Shown here piece by piece: positions 31,562 to 40,234 of a stretch of DNA of 43,309 nt. Source of the DNA: an uncultured Bacillota bacterium (GTDB lineage Bacteria > Bacillota > Clostridia > Christensenellales > Borkfalkiaceae); the NCBI GenBank assembly GCA_949283775.1, contig CASDTU010000083.1, forward strand, positions 1 through 43,309. The letters are read 5' to 3'. Each line of letters begins with the position of its first letter. Position 1 is the stretch's first letter. Position numbers and translations under genes: made by a program. The notes below the pieces were generated by a model. That model worked only from the letters and a program-made list of their open reading frames with translations, was not told where the DNA came from and ran no database searches.

Positions 31562-31651
31562 ATTACAAATTTAAAAATCAGCGGCGCGAAAGAAAGAAAA
31601 AAAGGCCGCGGCGCTTTTGAAGCTGCACACGGGCGGAGAGAAAGGATATCC

Positions 31652-32548
31652 ATGATCACGGAAGAAATTTTACAGTGGAAAGAAAAAGAAAACGCTGTCA
31701 TTTTGGCACATTATTATGTAGACGCGCAGGTACAGGCTCTGGCGGATTATGTGGGGGACTCTTACTATCTCGCAAAAGTTGCGGCGAAGACGGATAAGAG
31801 CACCATCGTGTTTTGCGGTGTGCGGTTTATGGGCGAAAGTGCAAAAATTTTAAATCCGAATCGCAGAGTGCTTTTGCCCGAAAGTGATGCGGACTGTCCG
31901 ATGGCGCATATGGCGAGAGAGGAGGAGATCGCCGCTCTGCGCGAAAGGGTGGACGATCTGGCGGTTGTCTGCTATATCAATTCCTCGGCGAAGTTAAAGA
32001 GTGTGTGCGACGTCTGCGTAACTTCCTCCAATGCGGTTAAAATTACGGCGTCCTTGCCGCAGAAAAATATTTTGTTTATTCCCGATGAAAATTTGGGTAA
32101 TTTTGTGCGCAGCAAAGTGCCGGGAAAGAAATTTTATTATTCGGGCGGATATTGTCCCGTTCATGCGATGCTCCTTGCGCGGGACGTGGAAAACGAAAAA
32201 TTGGCGCATCCTGCGGCGAAGGTCCTGACGCATCCGGAATGCCGCGGCGAAGTTTTGGCAATTTCCGATTTTATCGGGAGCACGGCGGAGATCATTGACT
32301 ATGCGCAAAAGAGCGGGGGAAAGGAATTCATTCTCTGTACGGAGCCGGGCGTGCTGTATGAGCTGGGACTGCGGTGCAAGGAAAAAATATTTTACCCTGT
32401 TACGCCCTGCTGCATGGATATGAAAAAAATCACGCCGGAGTCGGTTCTCAACTGTCTGCGGACGGGCGACGGCGAAGTGATTCTGTCAAAAGAGCTGATG
32501 GACGCGGCGCGAAAGCCTCTGCAACGGATGTTGGAACTTGCAAAATAA
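31652..32548 (+). CDS. nadA: Quinolinate synthase A
   Basis: [4Fe-4S] enzyme that condenses iminoaspartate from NadB with dihydroxyacetone phosphate to quinolinate. Visible markers are ILAHYYVDAQVQALADYVGDS near residues 18-38 with FCGVRFMGESAKIL following, CVTSSNAV, YCPVHA and TPCCMDMKKITPESV, which supply the conserved cysteines. 298 residues fits the short bacterial form. I start at ATG 31652, after GGAGAG and AAAGGA. An in-frame ATG at 31553 lies inside the promoter -10 region and can be ruled out. First gene of nadA-nadB-nadC-niaR. Confidence 0.96.
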   Translation: MITEEILQWKEKENAVILAHYYVDAQVQALADYVGDSYYLAKVAAKTDKSTIVFCGVRFMGESAKILNPNRRVLLPESDADCPMAHMAREEEIAALRERVDDLAVVCYINSSAKLKSVCDVCVTSSNAVKITASLPQKNILFIPDENLGNFVRSKVPGKKFYYSGGYCPVHAMLLARDVENEKLAHPAAKVLTHPECRGEVLAISDFIGSTAEIIDYAQKSGGKEFILCTEPGVLYELGLRCKEKIFYPVTPCCMDMKKITPESVLNCLRTGDGEVILSKELMDAARKPLQRMLELAK

Positions 32549-32604
32549 ACGGGCGGCCGAAGACTTTTGCTTTCGGCAGAAGCGGAAAAGCGACAGGAGG
32601 GAGT

Positions 32605-33903
32605 ATGCCTGATACGGATAAAAAATGGAATGTGCTGATCGTGGGAACGGGCGTCGCGGGATTGTGCTGCGCGTTGCATCTTCCGCGCGACTGCAAGATC
32701 TTGATGCTGACAAAATCGACGGTGGAAGAGAGCGACTCGTTTTTAGCGCAGGGCGGCATCTGCATGCTGCGCGGGCAGGAGGATTTCGCCGCATATTTTG
32801 AGGACACGATGCGCGCGGGACACTATGAAAACAACGCGGACGCGGTGCGGCTGATGATCGAGAGTTCGCCCGCGATGATCGAGGATTTAGTGGAGTGCGG
32901 GGTCGAATTTGCGCGGGATGAAAAGGGGAATTTCCGCTTTACGCGCGAGGGCGGACATTCGCGGCCGCGCATTTTGTTTCACGACGATATCACCGGAAAG
33001 GAGATCACGAGCAAACTGCTTTCCTGCGTAAAAAAGCTCTCCAACGTAACGATTTGGGAGAACGTCGAGCTGGTGGACGTCATCGCGAAAGACAAAGAGT
33101 GTTTCGGCGGCGTCGTACGGGAGAACGGCAGCGGAAAATTGACAGACGTATACGCAGATTTTACCCTTCTTGCGACGGGCGGCGTCGGAGGGCTGTATGA
33201 AAATTCCACAAATTTCCGGCACCTTACCGGGGACTCGCTGGCGATCGCGCTGGAAAACGGCGTGGAAGTGGAGCATCTCAATTATGTCCAGATCCACCCC
33301 ACGACGTTCTATTCGGAAAAACACGGCAGGAGATTTTTGATCTCCGAATCGGTGCGGGGAGAAGGCGCGGTTCTTTTGGACGCGCAGGGAAAGCGGTTTT
33401 GCAATGAGCTTCTGCCGCGCGACATCGTGACGGGCGATATTTTGGCGCAGATGAAAAAGGACGGCACGAAACACGTATGGCTGGATATGCGCCCCGTCGG
33501 GGAAAAGACGCTCAAAGAGCATTTTCCCACCATTTGTTCGAGGTGCTTGCAGGAGGGGTACGACGTTTTGAAAACGCCCATTCCCGTTGTTCCGGCCCAG
33601 CACTATTTTATGGGCGGCATCAAAGTGGACGCGGACGGAAAGACGAACGTAAAGCGTCTGTTTGCGGCGGGCGAAACCGCGTGCAACGGCGTGCACGGCA
33701 AGAACCGTTTGGCGAGCAATTCGCTGTTGGAAAGCCTGATCTGGGCAAAGCGCGCCGCGGCAGTCATGGCGGCGGAACGGGAGAACGGAATTTCGGCGTT
33801 GCCGCAAATTTCGCATGAAAAATACGAGGATTATGCAGCGCTGAAGGCAAAATATGCAGAGCTGATCCGCGCGGAGGCGGAAAGGGAGGAGTATTGTGAT
33901 TGA
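32605..33903 (+). CDS. nadB: L-aspartate oxidase
   Basis: FAD enzyme that oxidises aspartate to iminoaspartate for NadA; anaerobes use fumarate as acceptor. The dinucleotide motif is VGTGVAGLCCALHL (residues 12-25). SDSFLAQGGI, the segment IHPTTFYSEKHGRRFLISE with GEGA, and NELLPRDIVTG are typical of the fumarate reductase/succinate dehydrogenase flavoprotein group. At 432 residues it lacks the C-terminal domain of the roughly 540-residue E. coli enzyme, as in many Clostridia. AGGAGGGA at 32595-32602 sets ATG 32605. Its end overlaps nadC by eight bases. Confidence 0.95.
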   Translation: MPDTDKKWNVLIVGTGVAGLCCALHLPRDCKILMLTKSTVEESDSFLAQGGICMLRGQEDFAAYFEDTMRAGHYENNADAVRLMIESSPAMIEDLVECGVEFARDEKGNFRFTREGGHSRPRILFHDDITGKEITSKLLSCVKKLSNVTIWENVELVDVIAKDKECFGGVVRENGSGKLTDVYADFTLLATGGVGGLYENSTNFRHLTGDSLAIALENGVEVEHLNYVQIHPTTFYSEKHGRRFLISESVRGEGAVLLDAQGKRFCNELLPRDIVTGDILAQMKKDGTKHVWLDMRPVGEKTLKEHFPTICSRCLQEGYDVLKTPIPVVPAQHYFMGGIKVDADGKTNVKRLFAAGETACNGVHGKNRLASNSLLESLIWAKRAAAVMAAERENGISALPQISHEKYEDYAALKAKYAELIRAEAEREEYCD

Positions 33904-34753
33904 CGAAGTGACGATGAAGATTCATGCGGATAAGCTGATCCGCAGTGCGCTTGCGGAGGACGTGACCAACGAGGACGTGTCGACAAACAGCGTTTTGCGC
34001 ACTCGCAAGGACGGGGAAGCGGAGCTGTTATGCAAACAGGACGGCGTGATCGCGGGACTTGCGGTCTTCGCGCGGGCGTTTGAGATCCTGGACGCGCAGA
34101 TCAGGATTGAATTTTTTGTCAAAGACGGCGATGCGGTGAAGAAAGGGCAGCGCCTGGCCGTCGTTCGCGGGGATATGCGGGCGATTTTGACGGGCGAGCG
34201 CACCGCTTTAAACTTTTTGCAGCGGATGAGCGGTATCGCGACGTATACGAGGGAAATGTCGCGCCTCTTAGAGGGCAGCGGATTAAAGCTGGTAGATACG
34301 CGCAAGACGACGCCGAATATGCGCATTTTTGAAAAGTATGCGGTGCGCATGGGCGGCGGCGGAAATCATCGGTTCAATTTATCGGACGCCGTCTTGCTCA
34401 AAGACAACCATATCGGCGCGGCGGGCGGCGTCAGGCAGGCGATCGCGCTGGCGAAAGAATACGCGCCCTTTACGGCAAAGATCGAAGTGGAGACGGAAAC
34501 GTTGCAGATGGTGCGCGATGCCGTGGAAGCGGGCGCGGACATTATCATGCTCGACAACATGACGGACGAACAGATGAAAGAAGCGGTCAAACTCATCGGC
34601 AAGAGGGCGACGGTCGAAATTTCCGGAAACGTGACCAAAGAAAATGTATCCCGTTTGAAGGATATCGGCGCGGACGTCGTATCGTGCGGCGCGTTGACGC
34701 ATTCGGCGCCCATTTTGGACGTCTCTTTGAAAAATCTGCACCCGATCGAATGA
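33896..34753 (+). CDS. nadC: Nicotinate-nucleotide pyrophosphorylase (quinolinate phosphoribosyltransferase)
   Basis: Converts quinolinate and PRPP to nicotinate mononucleotide, the third de novo NAD step. Hallmarks are GERTALNFLQRMSGIAT, DTRKTTPNMRIFEKYAV, the segment GGGGNHRFNLSDAVLLKDNH and IEVETETLQ. 285 residues. It starts with GTG inside the end of nadB, with GGAGGAG at 33884-33890, so translation is probably coupled. With nadA and nadB it completes aspartate-to-NaMN. Confidence 0.96.
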   Translation: MIDEVTMKIHADKLIRSALAEDVTNEDVSTNSVLRTRKDGEAELLCKQDGVIAGLAVFARAFEILDAQIRIEFFVKDGDAVKKGQRLAVVRGDMRAILTGERTALNFLQRMSGIATYTREMSRLLEGSGLKLVDTRKTTPNMRIFEKYAVRMGGGGNHRFNLSDAVLLKDNHIGAAGGVRQAIALAKEYAPFTAKIEVETETLQMVRDAVEAGADIIMLDNMTDEQMKEAVKLIGKRATVEISGNVTKENVSRLKDIGADVVSCGALTHSAPILDVSLKNLHPIE

Positions 34754-34817
34754 TCCGAAGGCGCGGAGCGAGCGAGAATTGGAAAGGACAAGCGGAGAAA
34801 AAAAAGAGGAGGTATGT

Positions 34818-35330
34818 ATGAACGGGGAAGAACGCAGAAAAACGATCGCGCAAAGACTCGGCGCGCAGCCGGTTTCCGCGACGGCGCTGGCGGAAAGTTT
34901 CGGCGTGAGCCGCCAGGTCATCGTGCAGGATATTGCTCTGTTGCGCGCGGAAGGCATACAGATCTTTTCGACCAATCGCGGCTATGTGCTGGCATCCAGC
35001 CGCCGCTTTTCGCGTATTTTTAAGGTGCGGCATACCGACGAACAGGTACAGGAAGAATTATTTTTGATCGTGGACGCGGGCGGCTGTGTCGAAGACGTAT
35101 TCGTGTGGCATAAAGTATATGGTAAGATCAGTGCGCCGATGGATATCGATTCGCGCCTGAAAGCGGAGGCTTTTTTGGAAAAGATCCGAAGCGGCGTTTC
35201 CACGCCTCTGAAAAACATTACAGGCGATTACCATTATCATACCATTTCGGCGGACAGCGAGCGCGTTTTAGACTGTATACAGCAGCAGCTTATCGAGAAG
35301 GGCTTTCTGATCGCCGCAGAGGAAGCGTAA
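34818..35330 (+). CDS. NAD biosynthesis transcriptional repressor, NiaR (3H domain)
   Basis: 170 residues: an N-terminal winged helix (about residues 1-60, VSATALAESFGVSRQVIVQD) followed by a 3H ligand-binding domain. The metal ligands known from the family are in place: His in RHTDEQVQEE with Glu seven or eight residues on, and HxH in GDYHYHTIS near the C-terminus. NiaR proteins repress NAD synthesis or niacin uptake genes when nicotinate is available. The gene closes the nad operon it probably controls. The start is ATG 34818, after AGGAGG at 34807-34812. A second ATG four bases upstream is out of frame. A weak hairpin covers the stop codon. Confidence 0.92.
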   Translation: MNGEERRKTIAQRLGAQPVSATALAESFGVSRQVIVQDIALLRAEGIQIFSTNRGYVLASSRRFSRIFKVRHTDEQVQEELFLIVDAGGCVEDVFVWHKVYGKISAPMDIDSRLKAEAFLEKIRSGVSTPLKNITGDYHYHTISADSERVLDCIQQQLIEKGFLIAAEEA

Positions 35331-35387
35331 AAAACGCTCCGCCGCATTTTTTTCGGACAAAAAAGCAAGAGATTTGGCGCCGTTTTG

Positions 35388-35416
35388 TTGACAAGTCTGC
35401 GCCGCTGCTTTATAAT
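35388..35416 (+). promoter_or_regulatory. Consensus promoter upstream of the riboswitch
   Basis: TTGACA (35388-35393), a 17-base spacer and TATAAT (35411-35416). The aptamer starts about 190 bases further on. The stretch between (35423-35560) has no gene I can support, so this may be a second, distal promoter or drive a short RNA. Confidence 0.85.
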
Positions 35417-35560
35417 AGAAATATCTTTTATGAGAACAATGATTGTATAAAAGAAACATTGAGCGGCTTTTCAGGCAAATTTTTTTGAGGACGCAGGAAC
35501 AAATTGCGCGCATGCAGGCAAAACTTTTTGAGAGCGCGGCGATAAAAATCCGAGGAAGGT

Positions 35561-35590
35561 TTGTTTTAAACGCTCAAAACGGCTTATAAT
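35561..35590 (+). promoter_or_regulatory. Proximal promoter of the riboswitch and ATPase gene
   Basis: TTGTTT (35561-35566), an 18-base spacer and TATAAT (35585-35590). It would start RNA near 35597, just before the aptamer, which is the arrangement expected for a riboswitch. Confidence 0.7.
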
Positions 35591-35604
35591 TGAATATCGA
35601 ACGT

Positions 35605-35736
35605 TGAAGGAGTAACCGGCGCGGAACGATTTGGGCCGCGCGGCAAGTCTACATTCGCATGCCGAAAAGGGCATAGGCTTGCATGAAATGGTGAGATTCA
35701 TCGACCTGTGCGCGGCGCGCGGTTTCGGTGAGGCTC
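35605..35736 (+). promoter_or_regulatory. Probable yybP-ykoY (manganese) riboswitch
   Basis: The leader carries the ordered conserved words of this class: GGAGTA (35609-35614) near the start, CAAGTC-TACATTCG in the middle and GGTGAGGCT (35727-35735) at the end. The helices fit: GCGCGG/CCGCGC near 35620-35640, GCAAGTC pairing with GGCTTGC around an ATGCC/GGCAT tip (35644-35681), and ATGAA/TTCAT (35683-35701). The downstream ATPase is a classic target. A terminator follows at 35756-35785, so control is probably by antitermination when manganese binds. Assigned from memory of the consensus. Confidence 0.72.
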
Positions 35737-35755
35737 TTTTTACGAAAATCCCGTC

Positions 35756-35785
35756 ATCCATGTGCTTCGGCACATGGATTTTTTT
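35756..35785 (+). terminator. Riboswitch expression-platform terminator
   Basis: A perfect 10-bp stem (35756-35765 with 35770-35779), TTCG tetraloop and seven T. It lies between the aptamer and the ATPase start, so it must be read through for expression. Confidence 0.88.
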
Positions 35786-35814
35786 GAAAAATTTTTCACA
35801 ACGGGAGGTTTGCG

Positions 35815-38472
35815 GTGGAATTTTTTGAACAGAGCAAGGAGCAGGTGCTGCAAAATTTAGGGACCGATCCGCAGAGGGGATTGACAAAAGAGCAGGTGAC
35901 TTGCAATGCGGCAAAGTATGGGAAGAACGTCTTTGCTAAGGCGAAGCCAAAGTCGCTTTGGCGCAGCATTTTCGAAGCGGCTACGGAACCGATGCTTTTG
36001 CTTTTGTTTTTTGCATGGGCGATCACGATCGCGGTCAATACGGCAAACGCGCTGCGCGGCGGAGAGTTCGATCTTGCCGAATGCATCGGTATTTTTTTAG
36101 CGATCGCGGTATCCGTTGTGCTGACGGTCACCATGGAAGGGCGCAGCGCAAGGGCGTTCGCGGCGCTGAATACGCTGGAAGAGGGCTCCAAAGTCAAAGT
36201 TTTGCGTGGCGGCGCCGTACAGTATCTGCCGCGCAACGAGCTGACCGTCGGGGACATCGTGTTTTTGCAGACGGGCGATAAAATCGCGGCGGACGGCAGA
36301 CTTTTGGAAACCGCAGAGCTTACCTGCGACGAATCGGCACTGACAGGGGAATCCATGCCCGCGGCAAAGGATGAAAACGCGCGGCTTTTGCCCGCTGCGC
36401 CGCTAGCGGAGCGGGCAAACTGCGTCTATGCCGGTTGTTTTGTGACCGGCGGAAACGGCAAAATGGTCGTAACGGAGATCGGGGATCAGACGCAGTTCGG
36501 CAAGATCGCGCAGGAGATCCGCGGCGGAAACCGCGGCAAAACGCCGCTTCAAGAAAAGCTCGGAAAATTGGGCAAGGGGATCACCGCCATCGGCGCGGCG
36601 GTTGCGGCGCTGGTGTTTCTCATCCAGCTCGTCTACGCGGCGGTCAACGGCAGCCTCTCCTTTCAGAGCGTTTCCCAGCTCTTTATTTCCGCGATCATTT
36701 TAGTCGTGGCGGCGGTGCCGGAGGGGCTTCCGACCATTATGGCGATCGCGCTCTCCATCAACGTTGCGCGCATGGCGAAACGGAACGCCTTGGTAAAAAA
36801 GCTTGTTGCCTGCGAGACGATCGGTTCCGTCAACGTGATCTGCTCGGATAAGACGGGCACGCTGACCGAAAACAAGATGACGGCAGTGGATTTTTGGACC
36901 GAAGGGAAATTTGTGAGCGAAACGGACTGCTCCGAAGCGATGCTCGAAAATTTTTGCCTGAACGCAACGGCGGATCTGTTCGAGGAAAACGGAAAGGTTC
37001 GGTTTGTCGGCAATCCCACGGAAGGGGCGCTGCTCGTGGCCGCAAGAAACTGCGGCGCAGAATATCGCGCCATGCGGGCGGAACGGGAGATCGCCGCGGT
37101 CTACCCCTTTTCTTCGGACGTGAAAAACATGACCAGCTGTATCCGCACGCAATCGGGATACCGCGTCTATACGAAGGGCAGTCCGGAAAAGATTCTGTCT
37201 CTCTGCATTGCGGACGAAAAGGAAAAAAAAGTCATCAAAGAGGGGGTAGAGGCCTTGCAGAGCGAGGCGAGGCGCGTGCTCGCGTTTGCGCATAAGGATA
37301 CCGCGGTTTTGCCGCAGGATCGGGCGGAGGCGGAACGCGGGATGGTTTTGGACGGATTTGTGGGAATAGCCGATCCGCTTCGGAAAGAGACGTATGCGGC
37401 CGTGCAGGATTGCCGCAATGCCGGCATTGAGGTGAAGATGCTGACGGGCGACAATATCGTGACGGCAAAGGCGATCGCAAAGGAACTTTCGATCGCGGAA
37501 GAAGGCGGTGCGTTTGAAGCGGGAGAATTGGAAGCGCTTTCGGAGGAAGAGTTCGCAAAAATTCTGCCGCAGGTCCGCGTGATCGCGCGGAGCACGCCGC
37601 TTCTGAAAATGCGCGTGGTGCAGCAGCTGAAGGCGCAGGGGAACGTCGTCGCGGTGACGGGCGACGGGATCAACGACGCGCCTGCGCTCAAAAACGCGGA
37701 TGTCGGGATCGCCATGGGAATATCGGGCACGGAAGTTTCCAAAGAGGCTGCGGATATCGTGCTCCTGGACGATTCGTTTGCCACGATCGCGACGACGATA
37801 AAGTGGGGCAGAGGAATCTATGAAAATTTTCGGCGGTTTATCCGTTTCCAGCTCACCGTCAATGTCGCTTCGGTTCTGATCGTCTTTTTCACGGCGGTGG
37901 TAGGATTGTTTGCGGAAGGGTTTGTCTCTCCGTTCAGCGCGCTGGATCTTTTGTGGATCAACGTGATCATGGACGGGCCGCCTGCCCTGACGCTCGGGTT
38001 GGAGCCGGTTCGGGAAGACGTCATGAAAAAGAGGCCGACGCCGCGCGGAGAAAGTATCGTGTCGGGCGGAATGTTCCGCCGTATTCTGTTTACCGGTGCG
38101 TATGTTTGCCTGGTCTGCCTTGCGCAGAGCAAATGGAATTTTCTGTGCGTCGCGCCGGATGCGGTGGCAACGAGCGTATTTACGCTGTTTGTGCTGTTTC
38201 AGCTCTTCAACGCCTTTAACTGCCGCGAGACGGGCAGCGGCAGCATCTTTCCCCGATTTTTCGAAAATAAGGCGATGCTGGCGGCGTTTGCCGCGGCCTT
38301 CGGATTGCAGATACTTATCACACAGTTCGGCGGCGGCGTGTTCGATACCGTTGCGCTCGGTTTTTTGGATTGGCTGAAACTGATCGGTCTTTCTCTTTCC
38401 GTCATAGCGGTGGAAGAAATAGTAAAATGTTTCCTGCGCCTTGCAGAGAAAAAGAAAAGCGCAAGGGCGTAA
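35815..38472 (+). CDS. P-type cation ATPase, P2A type, probable Mn2+/Ca2+ exporter
   Basis: 885 residues. The N-terminal regulator-like domain is followed by TGES in the actuator, M4 with VPEGLP, the phosphorylation motif DKTGTLT (Asp345), MLTGDN and VTGDGINDAPALK. In M5, NVASV replaces the NVGEV of SERCA, so the site I Glu is lost. M6 reads WINVIMDGPPALTLG, keeping the Asn and Asp of site II and closely matching PMR1/SPCA-type Ca2+/Mn2+ pumps. With the probable Mn riboswitch upstream, manganese export is the best guess. It starts with GTG after GGGAGG at 35803-35808. Confidence 0.93.
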   Translation: MEFFEQSKEQVLQNLGTDPQRGLTKEQVTCNAAKYGKNVFAKAKPKSLWRSIFEAATEPMLLLLFFAWAITIAVNTANALRGGEFDLAECIGIFLAIAVSVVLTVTMEGRSARAFAALNTLEEGSKVKVLRGGAVQYLPRNELTVGDIVFLQTGDKIAADGRLLETAELTCDESALTGESMPAAKDENARLLPAAPLAERANCVYAGCFVTGGNGKMVVTEIGDQTQFGKIAQEIRGGNRGKTPLQEKLGKLGKGITAIGAAVAALVFLIQLVYAAVNGSLSFQSVSQLFISAIILVVAAVPEGLPTIMAIALSINVARMAKRNALVKKLVACETIGSVNVICSDKTGTLTENKMTAVDFWTEGKFVSETDCSEAMLENFCLNATADLFEENGKVRFVGNPTEGALLVAARNCGAEYRAMRAEREIAAVYPFSSDVKNMTSCIRTQSGYRVYTKGSPEKILSLCIADEKEKKVIKEGVEALQSEARRVLAFAHKDTAVLPQDRAEAERGMVLDGFVGIADPLRKETYAAVQDCRNAGIEVKMLTGDNIVTAKAIAKELSIAEEGGAFEAGELEALSEEEFAKILPQVRVIARSTPLLKMRVVQQLKAQGNVVAVTGDGINDAPALKNADVGIAMGISGTEVSKEAADIVLLDDSFATIATTIKWGRGIYENFRRFIRFQLTVNVASVLIVFFTAVVGLFAEGFVSPFSALDLLWINVIMDGPPALTLGLEPVREDVMKKRPTPRGESIVSGGMFRRILFTGAYVCLVCLAQSKWNFLCVAPDAVATSVFTLFVLFQLFNAFNCRETGSGSIFPRFFENKAMLAAFAAAFGLQILITQFGGGVFDTVALGFLDWLKLIGLSLSVIAVEEIVKCFLRLAEKKKSARA

Positions 38473-38564
38473 TGTCGAAAATAAGCGGCTGCGTTGGAAA
38501 ACAAGGATATAAGTTTGAAAATATGCGCTGCGTGATGAAATCGGGGCCGGGAGTTACGGAATAA
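38472..38564 (+). CDS. Possible 30-residue micro-protein coupled to the ATPase
   Basis: The ATPase stop and an ATG overlap as TAATG (38470-38474). The new frame encodes 30 residues with two cysteines (SGCVGKQ, NMRCVMK), ending at 38564. AAGGG at 38463-38467 is close upstream. The arrangement allows reinitiation, but the short length and lack of family make it speculative. Confidence 0.25.
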   Translation: MSKISGCVGKQGYKFENMRCVMKSGPGVTE

Positions 38565-38640
38565 GTGCCTGCTTTACGAAATCTTTTTGTCCGTTTTGCA
38601 CAAGCAAAACGAGGAAAAATTTTAGTTTAAAAAAACGGAA

Positions 38641-38716
38641 AGATCCCGCCTTGCGAAAAATTCGCAGGGCGGGATCTATATTTATACGGGATTTATATTA
38701 CGGGATCTATATTTTT
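38641..38716. terminator. Terminator hairpin with a three-fold repeat beside it
   Basis: A 16-bp stem with one G-U pair (38641-38656 with 38662-38677). On the minus strand it is followed by CTTTCCGTTTTTTT, so it suits the M20 peptidase gene. It may also end the ATPase transcript. Overlapping its right arm, CGGGATYTATATT is repeated at 38670, 38687 and 38701. The gap 38473-38785 otherwise holds only the possible micro-frame. Confidence 0.75.
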
Positions 38717-38785
38717 AATTCTTAAAAAAAGGATCGTTTCGCTTGAAAAGTCAGTGCAAAACAAAAATGCAGTATTTAAGAAATT

Positions 38786-40066
38786 TTACGGATGGGGGTT
38801 TTTTGTCAGTTCAAAGATGGCGGCGCGGTAGATGGAAAAGAGTTTTTCAATGTTTTCCAGCGAAATATATTCGTCTTTTTGGTGAATGACGGAAGGTTCG
38901 TCCGGAAATTGCGGCCCGAATCCCGCGCCGCAGTGCAGCGCGCGCGCATACGTTCCGCCGCCGATCGCAATCGGGGTGCCGTCCTTGCCCGTCGCCTGTT
39001 CATATACTCTTTTTAAAGTAGTCAGCAAAAATCCGTCTCGATCGGTGCGCAGCGGCTTTTGGTGATGCAATATAGCAACGCGAGCGCCGAAAGCGCGGAA
39101 TTTGTCGGTAAGAAATTTTTCGGAAAGCGATGCGGGATAGCGGATATCGACGGTAATCGACAAAATATCGCCCGAATAGCGGATTTGGTTGGGGGAAAGC
39201 GTCAGCGCTCCCGTATCGTCGCACAGCGACGTCAGCTGCGCGCGGTCTTTAAACAGATCTTCGCAGATTGTGCGGATTCGCTCGTCGGCAAAAGAAAAAT
39301 AGCGCAGGATTTTGCCGATCGCGTTGTCGCCTTTTTCGGGGGTGGAGGCATGGGCGGATTTTCCGCGTGCCGTTACCGTACCGCCCGCAAGGGTTACGCC
39401 GCAAGTTTCGGCGTGAGCAGGGTCAAAAAAAGAAGACGTTGCCTGCACGAAGTCGCACACCATGTTTGCGCGCTCTCCGCCGGAAAGATCGGAAAAGGGC
39501 GCGTTCGGCAGAGCATACTCGAGCCGAAGCTGCAAGATGCCTTTTTCCGCAAAGATGGCGGGAAAGTCTGCGTCGGGCGAAAATCCTTCTCTCGGCATCT
39601 GTGCGACTTTGTTATAATGCGCTATGCATTCCCAGCCGCTCTCTTCGTTGCAGCCGACGATCAGTTTGATCGTCCTTGCCGGGCAGAAGCCTTCGTCCAT
39701 CAATGCTTTTAAACAGTAAAGACAAATGACGGCGGGGCCTTTGTCGTCCATCGCGCCGCGGCCGTAGAGCCTGCCGCCGTGGATCTCGCCGCCGAAGGGA
39801 GGATACGTCCAGCCGTTTCCTGCGGGTACGACGTCGAGATGGCATAAAATCGCGAAGGGTTCCCCTTCTCCGAACAGGACTTCTCCGATATAATTGTCAT
39901 AATTTTTCGTCGCAAACCCCATCGTTTGAGCGAGATTTAAAAAATATGCGAGGCAGTCCGCCGCGCCTTTGCCGAACGGCATGGAGGGAAGGGGCGCCGC
40001 CTGTGTGCTGTCGATGCGTATGATCTTGGATATGCTTTCAATGCAATCGTGTAAGGAATGTTCCAT
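38786..40066 (-). CDS. pepV: M20 family dipeptidase, PepV/Sapep type
   Basis: Cytoplasmic zinc dipeptidase. Metal ligands are visible in order: ILCHLDVVP (His near residue 76), RGAMDDKGP (bridging Asp), NEESGWECI (catalytic and binding Glu), FSPDADFP and the C-terminal SVIHQKDEYI. The PepV markers GGGTYARAL and KSAHASTPEKGDNAI are present. 426 residues is somewhat short for PepV (about 465). The ribosome binding site is weak (GGGG then A-run). It lies 359 bases downstream of argF on the same strand. The annotation as dipeptidase is family-based; exact specificity is unknown. Confidence 0.92.
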   Translation of the reverse strand: MEHSLHDCIESISKIIRIDSTQAAPLPSMPFGKGAADCLAYFLNLAQTMGFATKNYDNYIGEVLFGEGEPFAILCHLDVVPAGNGWTYPPFGGEIHGGRLYGRGAMDDKGPAVICLYCLKALMDEGFCPARTIKLIVGCNEESGWECIAHYNKVAQMPREGFSPDADFPAIFAEKGILQLRLEYALPNAPFSDLSGGERANMVCDFVQATSSFFDPAHAETCGVTLAGGTVTARGKSAHASTPEKGDNAIGKILRYFSFADERIRTICEDLFKDRAQLTSLCDDTGALTLSPNQIRYSGDILSITVDIRYPASLSEKFLTDKFRAFGARVAILHHQKPLRTDRDGFLLTTLKRVYEQATGKDGTPIAIGGGTYARALHCGAGFGPQFPDEPSVIHQKDEYISLENIEKLFSIYRAAIFELTKNPHP

Positions 40067-40099
40067 TTTCTTTTTTCCCCGTATGCAGTCTTTGATGTA

Positions 40100-40170
40100 A
40101 ATTTCAGTCCGTTTTCTTTTTTCCGAACGCTGTTTTTGAAGCGAATTTTAGTCTGTTTTTCCGAGCGCTT
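40100..40170. repeat. Diverged direct repeat upstream of the M20 gene
   Basis: Two related stretches (40100-40131 and 40143-40170, period about 43) share AATTTYAGTCYGTTTT and TTCCGARCGCT. They lie in the 359-base gap between argF and the M20 gene (40067-40425). Besides these and the palindrome at 40235-40260, I see only a weak GCGG/CCGC stem near 40307-40330. Confidence 0.55.
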
Positions 40171-40234
40171 TTCAAAACAGACGCCGCGAAGGCGGGCAGA
40201 GCGAATGGAAAAGGCGTTCGTTCAATTTTTGCAA

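Noticed and set aside
31553-31651. Earlier start for NadA
   Set aside because: The ATG lies at the -10 box of the nad promoter, so it cannot be in the main transcript.
35331-35353. Terminator of the nad operon at the niaR stop
   Set aside because: A 5-bp stem exists (AGCGT/ACGCT), but the T-run begins about six bases after it. Too weak to list as a terminator.
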